Of a stretch of DNA of 64,000 nt, positions 28,935 through 37,907 are shown piece after piece. The position numbers and the translations under genes are program-made. The notes beneath the pieces were generated by a model that worked only from the letters and a program-made list of their open reading frames with translations, made no database searches and was not told where the DNA came from. Each line of letters begins with the position of its first letter. Position 1 is the stretch's first letter. This DNA is from Candidatus Obscuribacterales bacterium (GTDB lineage Bacteria > Cyanobacteriota > Vampirovibrionia > Obscuribacterales > Obscuribacteraceae): assembly GCA_021732085.1 (NCBI GenBank), contig JAKFVQ010000033.1, positions 1 through 64,000 on the forward strand, given 5' to 3'.

Positions 28935-30158
28935 ATGAACGTAATTCAACTATTTTCAATCGCCTGGCAAGGGATTCTCAGCAATCGCTTGAGAAGCGGA
29001 CTCACCGTTCTGGGAATTGTCATCGGTATTGCGTCCGTCATCACATTGCTAGGGATCGGCGAAGGCGCAAAAGCTGAAGCTGAAAAGCAAGTCACCGCCC
29101 TTGGTGTCAACTTGATTTACATACGACCTGGTTCCGTTGGAACAGGTGGTATCAGTATGGGACAAGGAACGGCGCCGACATTGACATATGAGGATGCCCA
29201 GGCAATCAAAGAGAACTGCCCTGCTGTCCAGGCCGTAGCTGCACAATATAACTCCACCTACCAGGTGCAATTTGAGGAAAACAACACCAGCACGTCGGTG
29301 ACTGCAACCGAGCCTTCTTATCCGGAGATCAGAAATTTCTTTCCAAAACGTGGTCGCTTCTTCAATGATTCAGAAATGAATGAAGCTGCTCGTGTTGCCG
29401 TAATCGGCGATACCGTAACGACGAATTTGTTTCATGGTGATAACCCAATTGGTCGGCGGATTCTAATCCGTGGCGAATTATTCGAAGTGATTGGCGAGAT
29501 GGAACACAAAGGCGTCGCTCAGGGCAATGATATGGACGACCAGGTATTCATTCCGATTACCACAGGCTATTCAACTCTGTTTGGTTTGAATCAAGTCACG
29601 GGGCGTTCTGTAAGAAGCATTCTGGTGCAGTCTCAGAAAGATCAGGACCTGCAAGCGAATTTCCAGATTACGAATCTTTTGCGCTTACGTCACAACATAC
29701 AGACGGAGGAGGATGACTTTTCTCTGCGAACTCAAGCAGATATTATGCAAACAGCGCAATCGATTACCGGCGTCTTCTCCCTTTTACTTGGGGCAACTGC
29801 CGGTATTTCACTGCTGGTTGGCGGCATCGGGATCATGAACATAATGCTTGTGTCCGTAACAGAGCGCACCAGAGAAATTGGTATTCGTAAAGCTATTGGT
29901 GCCAAGTATGGGGACATCCTCTCGCAATTCGTTATCGAGGCGCTGCTGATGGCCCTGTCCGGTGGTATCCTCGGCATCCTTTTGGGCGTCATCGGGTCTC
30001 ATTCCATAAGCACATTTGCAAAATGGACAACTGTTGTGACACCAATTTCGGTGATTCTTTCCTTCTGCGTTTCATTAGCAATTGGATTATTCTTCGGCAT
30101 TTACCCCGCTCGTAAAGCCGCGAAGCTCGATCCGATTTTGGCCTTGCGTTCGGAGTAG
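28935..30158 (+). CDS. MacB-like ABC transporter permease
   Basis: 407 residues. One N-terminal membrane helix (LTVLGIVIGIASVITLLGIG), a periplasmic MacB_PCD-type domain (about residues 50-270), then three helices of the FtsX domain (SLLLGATAGISLLVGGIGIMN, TERTREIGIRKAIGA, ending PARKAAKLDPILALR). Here the permease and ATPase are separate genes, unlike fused E. coli MacB. Works with the ATPase five bases downstream, the adaptor and TolC to export a substrate such as a lipid, peptide or drug. Confidence 0.93.
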   Translation: MNVIQLFSIAWQGILSNRLRSGLTVLGIVIGIASVITLLGIGEGAKAEAEKQVTALGVNLIYIRPGSVGTGGISMGQGTAPTLTYEDAQAIKENCPAVQAVAAQYNSTYQVQFEENNTSTSVTATEPSYPEIRNFFPKRGRFFNDSEMNEAARVAVIGDTVTTNLFHGDNPIGRRILIRGELFEVIGEMEHKGVAQGNDMDDQVFIPITTGYSTLFGLNQVTGRSVRSILVQSQKDQDLQANFQITNLLRLRHNIQTEEDDFSLRTQADIMQTAQSITGVFSLLLGATAGISLLVGGIGIMNIMLVSVTERTREIGIRKAIGAKYGDILSQFVIEALLMALSGGILGILLGVIGSHSISTFAKWTTVVTPISVILSFCVSLAIGLFFGIYPARKAAKLDPILALRSE

Positions 30159-30163
30159 TTCTT

Positions 30164-30868
30164 ATGAGTCTTCTGGAAATTCGTGATATTTGGCGAACCT
30201 ACAATCTCGGCTCCGAGCCTGTCCACGCCTTGCAGGGTTTGGATTTACTCATTGAGAAGGGTGAATATGTTGCAATCATGGGGACTTCCGGATCGGGCAA
30301 ATCCACGTTAATGAATATTATCGGGTGTCTCGACAAGCCGAGCTCGGGCGATTATTTCCTGAGCGGTGAAAACATTTCCACCATGACTGACGACCAGCTT
30401 GCTGAAATTCGCAATCGAACCATAGGTTTCGTATTTCAGCAATTCAATCTCTTGCCGCGAATGAGCGCTTTGGAAAACGTCATGCTCCCTTTAGTCTATG
30501 CCGGTGTTAGCGCTGAGCATAGGCGGATTCGTGCAGAGCATGCGCTCAAAGAAATCGGACTGGCTGGGCGTATGGACCACCGACCGAATCAACTGTCAGG
30601 TGGTCAGCAGCAGCGTGTGGCGATCGCACGGGCTATTGTCAATCGTCCGCAGATTATTCTTGCCGACGAACCTACAGGCGCACTAGACAGTCAGACAGCA
30701 AAAGATATAATGGGCGTTTTCAACCGACTCGTCGAAGAAGGCATTACCGTGATCCTTGTAACTCACGATCAAGATACTGCCAACCATGCACGAAGAATCA
30801 TTAGAGTCAGAGACGGAAAGATCATCGGAAACCAGGTAAGAGAGGCACGCGCTGGGGGGCGTCCATGA
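30164..30868 (+). CDS. MacB/LolD-type ABC transporter ATPase
   Basis: 234 residues. Walker A is GTSGSGKST (about residues 39-47), the Q-loop region FVFQQFNLLPRMSALENV, signature LSGGQQQRVAIARAI, Walker B IILADEPTGALD and the H-loop VTHD. It drives the FtsX-type permease encoded just upstream. Its stop overlaps the ATG of the next gene in ATGA, so all four genes from 27353 to 31587 are probably one operon. Confidence 0.95.
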   Translation: MSLLEIRDIWRTYNLGSEPVHALQGLDLLIEKGEYVAIMGTSGSGKSTLMNIIGCLDKPSSGDYFLSGENISTMTDDQLAEIRNRTIGFVFQQFNLLPRMSALENVMLPLVYAGVSAEHRRIRAEHALKEIGLAGRMDHRPNQLSGGQQQRVAIARAIVNRPQIILADEPTGALDSQTAKDIMGVFNRLVEEGITVILVTHDQDTANHARRIIRVRDGKIIGNQVREARAGGRP

Positions 30869-31587
30869 ACTTGCGATATCGATTGTTGCTCGCTGGTTTC
30901 TCTGTAGTCTGCATTTTTAGCCCATCTTTCGGACAAGGCGAAGTGGGTGATGCCTTGGCGCCGGATGCGACTCCCAAACTGTCAGCCACCCTTATTACTG
31001 ATGAATTAAGTGCAAGCGCCCAAGTTAAAGAAAGCGACATTATTGTTGTAGATGTCATTAACAATGGCAAAAGACCTTTGCTTCTAGATGGTGATAGTGC
31101 ACAAATTGGCGGACAGACCCCTTTGAGTCAATATGCAGTGATGCCTCCTCCGCCTAAAAACACGTTGCCGGAGGACAGCATTGAAGTTGGCGCATCGCTC
31201 GGGACCATGGGAATAGCCAATGTTGCAGTTGACCACATCAACAAAACCAATAATCCGGGCCCGGCGTTTTACGGCAAGGACGATAAGAGAAGAAAACTGG
31301 CGGAGACTCGTTTTGGACAACGCTTGCTTTATCCGGGTGAGAATAGTCACGGTGAAATGTTCGTCTCTGCGCAGGCACTGAGTGCAGGTTCCATTTCAAT
31401 ACCTGTTTACTCGCATCCAGATGGTGCACGCCTTGGTAATCTGATCATCTCGGTTGCTGCGCGCCCAGCCTCACAAGCGGTCTCCAGTCAGTCACCGGCG
31501 TCAGGTCTTTCAAATAGTGGCAAGAGGCGAGAGTCCAGCGATTTAGTCAAGCCGTCATCCAAGAAAGAAAGTCGGCAGCGAGAATAA
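30865..31587 (+). CDS. Secreted protein of the efflux operon, unknown family
   Basis: 240 residues. The signal peptide RLLLAGFSVVCIFSPSFGQG is clear. The mature part looks beta-rich (SDIIVVDVINNGKRPLLLDGD, then a Pro-rich loop) and the C-terminal 40 residues are Ser/Lys-rich and probably disordered. The start overlaps the ATPase stop by four bases, so it is translationally coupled to the pump. It may be a periplasmic accessory or a substrate; neither is shown by the sequence. Confidence 0.7.
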   Translation: MNLRYRLLLAGFSVVCIFSPSFGQGEVGDALAPDATPKLSATLITDELSASAQVKESDIIVVDVINNGKRPLLLDGDSAQIGGQTPLSQYAVMPPPPKNTLPEDSIEVGASLGTMGIANVAVDHINKTNNPGPAFYGKDDKRRKLAETRFGQRLLYPGENSHGEMFVSAQALSAGSISIPVYSHPDGARLGNLIISVAARPASQAVSSQSPASGLSNSGKRRESSDLVKPSSKKESRQRE

Positions 31588-31675
31588 AATCAGCGGCGTT
31601 TTTCGGTTGTGGCGTGTTTTGCGATTCCAGCATGATAGGATCTCTAGAACTTTTCAAATCTAGGGAGATGTTGCC

Positions 31676-32011
31676 ATGCAGTCGCGGGTTGAATTTTTGC
31701 ATCAAACACTTCAAGCGTTGGACTCTGTTGAGAATCAAGTTGGGCAGCTCAAGCAAGAAATCAAAGAGCTGCACGAAGACAGCGCTAGAATGAGCAAGTA
31801 TGGCATCGAGACCAATGAAGAGCTCGACAAACAAATCATTCTCGTCCTTGGCATCTTGGATGAGCTAGTAGATTCGTTCGATAACATTCTTGCTAAACCT
31901 GGCGATGACATTAAGACCCAGAGAGAAACGGATTATCGCTATTCAGTTCGCAAAGACGCAAAAACTGTTGAGAGCGTGCTGGCTGAATATGAGCCGGTCC
32001 CCGCAAAATAA
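31676..32011 (+). CDS. Small helical hypothetical protein
   Basis: 111 residues, predicted helical, with a heptad-like N-terminal half (LHQTLQALDSVENQVGQLKQ). No signal peptide or membrane segment, so cytosolic. A GGGAGATG element lies before the ATG (about ten bases), giving a usable ribosome binding site. I do not recognise the family; it stands alone between the efflux operon and the amidase. Confidence 0.65.
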   Translation: MQSRVEFLHQTLQALDSVENQVGQLKQEIKELHEDSARMSKYGIETNEELDKQIILVLGILDELVDSFDNILAKPGDDIKTQRETDYRYSVRKDAKTVESVLAEYEPVPAK

Positions 32012-32140
32012 ACTAAGCTAAAGGCAATCACACGGTTTTCCTGGAGCTATTGGAAATCCTTGCGCACAGCAAGCTTCTTTCCCCATTTTGATTTACGATG
32101 TATATACGATAGGGAGATTTGCTTCCTCTCATATTGGCGA

Positions 32141-32146
32141 TATAAT
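32141..32146 (+). promoter_or_regulatory. TATAAT box upstream of the amidase
   Basis: Perfect -10 consensus. A weak -35 (TTGCTT at 32119-32124) lies 16 bases before it. A transcript would begin near 32153, which argues against the earliest possible start, TTG at 32156. Confidence 0.5.
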
Positions 32147-32191
32147 CTAGCTTGATTGTCGTGTCTTAACTTGAAGTCAAGTACGGCTCAA

Positions 32192-33391
32192 ATGCGTCTC
32201 CCGCGAATGGCTTCGAATATGGTGTCTTGGATGAACTTCAGATTTGCAGTTTCCATTGCATTGTTTCTTTCTTTTGCAACAGCTTTCTGGGGCGATCTCA
32301 TTCCTGGTGGCTCCAACGCAAAAGCTGAAGCCAGATCCCGGCATGCGCGTCAATCTTCGAACCGACGTGCCTCTGCAAGTTCATCTCGCGGTCGTTCACA
32401 TGGAAGTTCAAGGGCGAGTACCAAGTCTTCAGGGCGAAAACGCGCTACTCATCATTCTGCGACAACACATAAAGCCGCCGCATCTAAGCCAAAATATGCT
32501 TATCCGCTCGATTTCTTTATGATGCATCCACCGGCGCTTGATACAACAGCGATCGATGAGGGAGCTGCCAGCGACATCCGTCATGCGTGGAATGTGGGCA
32601 CCGCTGATGATATCAATGCAGAAAGATTGGTGAAGGCTGGTGTGTTCAGATATCACCCCTTGTCTGGTGGCATCTTCAGGCGCCGCGAACCTGTCAAATA
32701 TATAGTATTGCATTCTACTGAAACTGGCCCGCCGGTTCCTGCAAGAAATGTTATTAACGCATGGAACAGCATGGGGCGCCGGCACCCTGGAGCTCAATTC
32801 GTCGTTGATCGCGATGGCACGATTTGGTTGGCGCTTGATCCGGATCTTGCCTCTGTGCACGTCAACATTTTTAAGACCTTGCCTGGTATCAATAACGACA
32901 ACACTATCGGTATTGAGATGAATCACACGGGGCGCCAAAATTATCCGCTTGAGCAGCGGGAAGCCGTGAAGCGCTTGGTTGCATATTTGCAGCACCGATA
33001 TGATGTAAGCAGTGAGAATGTGATAACGCACAGGTACGCTCAGCAAGGCGATCACACCGACCCGGTTAATTTCGATCTCGACGGTTTTCTTGCGAGCAAA
33101 GAAGTCTTTCGTCAACACGCGCTGGCTCTCAAGCCGCGCAGACCTAAGTTCATTATGGAAGAAGAAACCGATGCAGAAATGCCGTTGGCTTCCGTTTATG
33201 TGCAGATTCATGGATTGTTGAAGCTTCCTGATCTTGAATCTTCACTCTCACCTTCGCTTTTGCCGCAAGCAAAATATATATTGGATCGGATGGCGCCGTC
33301 ATCTGCGCGTTTCTTTGCCGGCAAGCCTGGCTCTAATTCTCGGACGGATATGACTGATCCCGAAGGACTGCCGCCTAATACCTTAGAGTAG
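32192..33391 (+). CDS. Secreted N-acetylmuramoyl-L-alanine amidase (PGRP/Amidase_2 type)
   Basis: About 399 residues. The signal peptide lies around residues 20-45 of this form (RFAVSIALFLSFATAFWGD); starts at TTG 32156, ATG 32192 and ATG 32231 are all possible and no ribosome binding site decides. A Ser/Arg/Lys-rich basic linker (about 60 residues) follows. The catalytic domain has the zinc-ligand set of Amidase_2: VLHSTET, then VITHRYAQQGDHTDP near the end of the domain. It cleaves the bond between N-acetylmuramic acid and L-alanine of peptidoglycan in the periplasm. The basic linker may bind wall polymers. Confidence 0.85.
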   Translation: MRLPRMASNMVSWMNFRFAVSIALFLSFATAFWGDLIPGGSNAKAEARSRHARQSSNRRASASSSRGRSHGSSRASTKSSGRKRATHHSATTHKAAASKPKYAYPLDFFMMHPPALDTTAIDEGAASDIRHAWNVGTADDINAERLVKAGVFRYHPLSGGIFRRREPVKYIVLHSTETGPPVPARNVINAWNSMGRRHPGAQFVVDRDGTIWLALDPDLASVHVNIFKTLPGINNDNTIGIEMNHTGRQNYPLEQREAVKRLVAYLQHRYDVSSENVITHRYAQQGDHTDPVNFDLDGFLASKEVFRQHALALKPRRPKFIMEEETDAEMPLASVYVQIHGLLKLPDLESSLSPSLLPQAKYILDRMAPSSARFFAGKPGSNSRTDMTDPEGLPPNTLE

Positions 33392-33410
33392 AGTTCAAGG
33401 TCGCACCCAT

Positions 33411-33438
33411 GGGAGCGCAGGCTTCCAGCCTGCTTCGA
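33411..33438 (+). repeat. Dispersed palindromic element, copy B
   Basis: Best-preserved copy. GCAGGCT (33417-33423), TCC, AGCCTGC (33427-33433) form a perfect hairpin, preceded by GGGAGC and followed by TTCGA. It lies 20 bases after the amidase stop. Confidence 0.8.
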
Positions 33439-33574
33439 TCATTATTTTCCGTTCTAAAGGCGGACGCGTGGAAGCTCTAGACTTTCACTGCAACTAATTC
33501 ATATGACGTATTTCGACGAAACACAACAGCCTGCAAAAGGGAACTGATGGCGACAATCTCCGTCAGTTTCTTCC

Positions 33575-34087
33575 ATGAAAGAAAAAATTCCACTTAAGGA
33601 TTTGATCAAATTCGTGCTTGAAGAAGCACGCGTGATCTTGCCGGGCGTTCAAGCACTATTTGGATTCCAGTTGATTGCAGTGTTCAATGATCGTTTTGCT
33701 GATCTTGATTCAGTGACTCGATACGTTCATTTGATTGCGACGTTCTTCTCATGCACTTCGGTTGCGCTGATAATGGCTCCTGCTGCATATCACCGCCAAG
33801 TAGAACCAGAAGCCGCTTCGCATGCGTTCATTACTTATGCAAGCAAACTTATTTGCGCAGGACTATTGCCGTTGATCTTATCAATGACGCTGGACTCCTA
33901 CGTAATTACAAAAGTAGTGACTAACGACAGCACCGTTTCATGGCTGGCTGCTATTGCTCCGGCCGTTCTACCTCTATTTCTCTGGTATTACGTGCCGCAA
34001 CGACAACGCCGGCGACTTGAAGAAGGCAAGCGTCTTGGACTAAATGAAGAACATGCCCCGCTGCAATCTAATTTTGGAAGCACTTAA
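33575..34087 (+). CDS. DUF6328 family membrane protein
   Basis: 170 residues with about four hydrophobic segments (residues 22-40, 55-75, 90-110, 122-142) and a charged C-terminal tail. The N-terminal ARVILPGVQALFGFQL is characteristic of the DUF6328 family, whose function is unknown. The reading frame ends 17 bases before the start of the glucokinase-like gene, so they may be cotranscribed. Confidence 0.75.
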   Translation: MKEKIPLKDLIKFVLEEARVILPGVQALFGFQLIAVFNDRFADLDSVTRYVHLIATFFSCTSVALIMAPAAYHRQVEPEAASHAFITYASKLICAGLLPLILSMTLDSYVITKVVTNDSTVSWLAAIAPAVLPLFLWYYVPQRQRRRLEEGKRLGLNEEHAPLQSNFGST

Positions 34088-34104
34088 ACAGATTGGGGAA
34101 AGTC

Positions 34105-35098
34105 ATGCGCGAAGCAGGCAAAACAAAAAAAAGCAGCTTCAGGAGCCAAGAAAGCTCCTAAGAGCAAACGTGGCGACTCGGCCAAGAAGAGACCGGCTGC
34201 AAAGAAAGGCAGCGTCGGAAGTGCAAAAAAAGGCACTGCATCGAGGCAAGAAAAGAGCGGTGCAACAAAGAAGTCCGCCAACAAAGTAAGCAAAATTGCT
34301 GCAAAGCAACCCACAAACCTAAGGCGTATTGATGCAGCACGAGCTGCCTCTCGTGGCACCGCAGCGCAGCGCACCACTGGCGATGAGCACCGAAAGATAC
34401 TAGCAGTTGATATTGGTGGGAGTTCCGTCAAAGTCTTGGTAAACGGAGAGGCTGTTTACCGAAAGGTACCTTCGGGGCTGGATCTAACACCGACCAAGCT
34501 AGTTGAGATAATCGAGCAACTTACTGCGGATTGGCAATACGACTACATTTCGATAGGCTATCCCGGTCTTACTGGTCCGAATGGACCGCTTGCTGAGCCT
34601 TATAATTTAGGTCCTGGTTGGGTGGCTTTCGATTTCGCCGCCGCTTTTGGTAAGCCAGTGAAAGTGCTTAATGATGCTGCTATGCAAGCCATCGGTAGCT
34701 ACGAGGGGGGTCGCATGCTCTTTCTCGGCGTTGGGACCGGACTAGGGTCGGCTCTCATCGCAGATGGTGTCATTATCTCCCTGGAGCTTTCGAATCTGAG
34801 ATGGAATTCGCGTCAATCAGTCGGCGATTTGACTAAGAAGTCAGCGCTTAAATTGAACGGCAAGAGAAGATGGCGCAGCGTTGTTATTGAGCTGTCGGAC
34901 TTTCTTGCGCGCTCCTTTCTAGTGGATTATGTTGTTATCGGTGGTGGCAATGCAAAATATTTGAAGGACTTGCCTACCGGTGTGAGAGTCGGGCACAATC
35001 AAGCAGCCTTCCGCGGAGGTTTCCGCGTATGGGAACTTGACTTCATCCCGACGATGGCAGACTCAGTAAGCAACAAAGAACTGCGCGTCATTTATTGA
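34105..35098 (+). CDS. ROK-family polyphosphate-glucokinase-like protein, apparent frameshift
   Basis: The ATG at 34105 has GGGGA eight bases upstream and begins MREAGKTKK. After the A8 tract (34125-34132) the gene continues one base out of frame as an open frame to 35098, giving about 330 residues; that frame has no start codon upstream of the ATP-binding motif LAVDIGGSSVKVL, so the start must be the frameshifted ATG. Landmarks: IGYPGLTGPNG, LNDAAMQA (catalytic Asp), LGVGTGLGSALI, and C-terminal VIGGGNAKYLKDLP. The ROK zinc motif is absent, as in polyphosphate glucokinases (EC 2.7.1.63). Residues about 8-75 are a lysine/alanine tail with about 20 lysines. A class III PPK2 gene is 3.4 kb downstream. 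Confidence 0.75.
34125..34132 (+). repeat. A8 homopolymer at the glucokinase frame break
   Basis: Eight A. Removing one A joins MREAGKTKK to AASGAKKAPKSK without a break. Confidence 0.85.
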
Positions 35099-35195
35099 AT
35101 AGCAACGAGGCATAGAAGTGTTTTAGTTAGAATAGTGCCTTTGGGGCCCGCTCGGATGTCGCAAGCGGCGGGTATGCCACTTGCTCGAAACTGCT

Positions 35196-35226
35196 GGGAG
35201 CGTAGGCATCTTGCTGCTTCGCAAGG
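35196..35226. repeat. Dispersed palindromic element, degenerate copy C
   Basis: Keeps GGGAGCG, AGGC and the TGCTTCG end but the arms no longer pair fully. It is between convergent stop codons at 35098 and 35266. Confidence 0.5.
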
Positions 35227-35265
35227 GCTCCACGACGAAGTTCACCGTTTCTGAATCTGCAGCTC

Positions 35266-37059
35266 TTACGCCTTGCTCTCGACAAGAAATCCGTCGGATT
35301 GTATGGCGAAGAAGGATGCATAGATACCGTTTGCTCTTGCCGTGAGATCATCATGAGTGCCTTCCTCCACAATGCGCCCTTTGTGGAACACTAGGATGCG
35401 ATCGGCATCGCGAATAGTGGAAAGCCGGTGTGCAATCATTATCGAAGTCCGTCCATGCGTCACCGTGTGAATCGCGCTTTGGATTGCGCGTTCGCTGACC
35501 GAGTCCAACGAGCTAGTGGCTTCATCCAGAATCAGAATCTTGCGATCTGCAAGAATCGCACGGGCGATCGCTACCCTCTGGCGCTCTCCGCCAGAAAGTT
35601 TGATGCCACGTTCGCCGACCAACGTGTCGTAACCGGCCGGCAATGACAAGACGAATTCATCTATGTTTGCTTGTCTTGCTGCCACACGGATCTCTTCCAT
35701 GGTGGCTTCTGGCCGTCCATATGCAATGTTATCTCTAATGCTGCGGTGAAACAAAATTGGATCTTGTGGCACGACAGCGATCGAACTGCGTAATGAATGT
35801 TGCGTGACGTCTGTGAGCGCTTCTCCGTCGATGGTGATTCTTCCGTGCTCGGCATCATATAGCCTTTGAAGGAGTCTGACAAAGGTTGTCTTTCCTCCGC
35901 CCGAATCTCCAACCAACGCTATTCTTTCACCTGCTTTGATTTTGATGCTGAGATTCTGGAAAACTGGATCTGGTTTGTTTGGATAAGTGAAAGTAATGTT
36001 GTCGAAGCATATTTCGCCGCGCGATACGACTAGCGGCTTCGCATCTTTTTTATCTGCAACAGCTGGTTCTTCTCTCATCAAAGCAATGATTGCGTGCATG
36101 TCGTAAGAGGCTGTTAGCAAGCGCTTAACGTGTTCACCAACATGGCGTATGTACGAAAGTAGAATGGTATAGGCCAAAACCAAGTACGCCATATCATCTA
36201 TGGTGGCGTGCCCTGCCATGTAATACCACGTTCCACCACCAAGGAGGATAGCGAGCAAGCCTCCCATCAGCAAACGCTGAATAAATCCAGCTGTGTTTCC
36301 ACGCAGATAAGCTTGCAAATTCAAATGGCGCAACGAAGACGTTTCTTCTGCGAAGCGTGCAATCTCCATTGGTTCTTGTGCATAACTTTTCGTTGTTACG
36401 ATGCCCGTGATGCTATCGGCTAAATGGGCACCGAATCTATCTTGCGCATTTGCAAAAGCTTCCTGGGCGGGTCCGGCATATTTCAAGACCACAGTCATGC
36501 TCGCCACAATGAGGACGATCAAATAAGCTGATAAGACAAGCGCTAGAAGAGGCATTCTCATTGCCAGCAAGATAACACTGCTAATGATTACCAGCGTCGT
36601 TTGATACAAATCGAGCAAGACTACGTCTTCGAATGTTTCGATTCGGTCTCGTCCACGCTTGATTGTTGTAATCATGCTGCCGGTAAACGTATTTACAAAA
36701 TACTGTTCAGAAAGGCTTTCTATGTGCTTGAAAGCGTCGTTCAATAATTCATTGAACACATTGTTTTCGAACACGTTATAAATGCGTGCCATGAGAATGA
36801 AAACTATCGTGTAGCTGAAGTATGCAAGCAAAAACATACCCAGCGCAAACCATATCTTTTCGGCCGGACCATGTACACGAATAGTTTCAATAAAAGAAGA
36901 AAGGAGCCCTGGAAGATTCGTTTCGATGAATGTGGATAATGCAATCATCCCCAGAATTACGCCAAACCTCCGCGGCTGCTGGAGCCAATAGCGCGCAGAA
37001 AACTTAAACACATCGGTGAATGTGTATCCGGCTTTTCTTCGTGTGCTTACAGGTTTCAT
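35266..37059 (-). CDS. ABC exporter, fused membrane and ATPase domains (MsbA-like)
   Basis: 597 residues. Six hydrophobic helices in residues 30-320 form the type I exporter domain. The ATPase domain has Walker A GDSGGGKTT, Q-loop PQDPILFH, signature LSGGERQRVAIARAI and Walker B ILILDEATSSLD. It would work as a homodimer or heterodimer in the inner membrane to export lipids, peptides or drugs. Substrate unknown. It is a single-gene unit on the minus strand. Confidence 0.93.
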   Translation of the reverse strand: MKPVSTRRKAGYTFTDVFKFSARYWLQQPRRFGVILGMIALSTFIETNLPGLLSSFIETIRVHGPAEKIWFALGMFLLAYFSYTIVFILMARIYNVFENNVFNELLNDAFKHIESLSEQYFVNTFTGSMITTIKRGRDRIETFEDVVLLDLYQTTLVIISSVILLAMRMPLLALVLSAYLIVLIVASMTVVLKYAGPAQEAFANAQDRFGAHLADSITGIVTTKSYAQEPMEIARFAEETSSLRHLNLQAYLRGNTAGFIQRLLMGGLLAILLGGGTWYYMAGHATIDDMAYLVLAYTILLSYIRHVGEHVKRLLTASYDMHAIIALMREEPAVADKKDAKPLVVSRGEICFDNITFTYPNKPDPVFQNLSIKIKAGERIALVGDSGGGKTTFVRLLQRLYDAEHGRITIDGEALTDVTQHSLRSSIAVVPQDPILFHRSIRDNIAYGRPEATMEEIRVAARQANIDEFVLSLPAGYDTLVGERGIKLSGGERQRVAIARAILADRKILILDEATSSLDSVSERAIQSAIHTVTHGRTSIMIAHRLSTIRDADRILVFHKGRIVEEGTHDDLTARANGIYASFFAIQSDGFLVESKA

Positions 37060-37162
37060 AGAGCTTGGATGGAAGTGATTGCAAGTTCAGTTTAACAAAT
37101 AGTCCCAGCTGGGACTCACTCTGAGCCAAAAACTGTGACGAATGCTGACATTCCAAAGCCAT

Positions 37163-37190
37163 GGGAGCGCAGGCTTCTAGCCCGCTTCGA
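37163..37190. repeat. Dispersed palindromic element, copy D
   Basis: GGGAGC, then GCAGGCT-TCT-AGCCCGC (one mismatch in the stem), then TTCGA. It shares the preceding CAT with copy B and lies between two minus-strand genes, 32 bases beyond the 3' end of the ThpR gene. Confidence 0.75.
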
Positions 37191-37221
37191 AGGGCTCGCC
37201 GAATTAGTGCAATCTAACGGC

Positions 37222-37830
37222 TCAGCTTTTTTTGAAATTGTAGGTCTTTAGGATTTGATAGTCTTCCTGACTGGAACCATGATGGCTGTGAATCAGAGAA
37301 AACGAACTCACGTCCAGATCTATCGGCGCAAGTCCCGACAAGTCTATTGCTCGGGGAAGGCTATATTTCCTGTGATCGGTGCGGTCAAATCGAAATATGG
37401 TCAGATGTGGTCTTAACTCCTCGCTCTCTTTCTTCTGGCAAAATTTCAGCAATTGTTTGCGCAGGCTTTTTGCCAGTGTGGAAAACCCATTTGGCACCGT
37501 ATTCGGTAGCAGCGCCATTAGACTTCTTTTCGCTCGATTTGGAAAGAAATCGAATTGATCGAATGTGATAGTCGCGTCTTCTCTACTAATTAATGCGTTT
37601 TCTTGCGTGAATTGTGAAAGAGTGTCGGAAACTCCATGCTCCGCGGAGGAATCACAGTCACCGAGGAAGAGCCAGGTCATATGAAGTTTCTCCGGACGAA
37701 CCCAGGCAAGCTTGCAATTCCACTCCTGCAAGAGAAGAGGCTCAAGCTTTTCTCGAGCCTCTGTCAATCTTTGTCGATCTTCTTCGGACAAGAAGGTTCC
37801 TATGAAGAGACGTTTGCGTGCATTGTCCAA
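37222..37830 (-). CDS. thpR: RNA 2',3'-cyclic phosphodiesterase
   Basis: 202 residues, typical for the 2H phosphoesterase superfamily. The two HxT motifs are seen: HMTWLFLG at about residue 50 and HLTIFRF at about residue 142. ThpR opens 2',3'-cyclic phosphates on RNA to 2'-phosphates. The N terminus KRLFIGTFLSEEDRQRL fits the family start. The gene is followed by a palindromic element. Confidence 0.9.
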   Translation of the reverse strand: MDNARKRLFIGTFLSEEDRQRLTEAREKLEPLLLQEWNCKLAWVRPEKLHMTWLFLGDCDSSAEHGVSDTLSQFTQENALISREDATITFDQFDFFPNRAKRSLMALLPNTVPNGFSTLAKSLRKQLLKFCQKKESEELRPHLTIFRFDRTDHRKYSLPRAIDLSGLAPIDLDVSSFSLIHSHHGSSQEDYQILKTYNFKKS

Positions 37831-37907
37831 ATGTGAATGACCCGTAGCAGTTTGCGTTTCTATTTTATTCGCTTTGCAAGTTTGTCACGTGCGATGAAGA
37901 ACATTCA

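Noticed and set aside
32429-33211. 260-residue minus-strand ORF opposite the amidase gene
   Set aside because: Shadow of the amidase gene, which has clear catalytic motifs; the antisense product has no family features.
34436-35098. Shorter glucokinase-like ORF from TTG 34436
   Set aside because: It would omit the essential ATP-binding motif LAVDIGGSSVK, which is encoded just upstream in the same frame.
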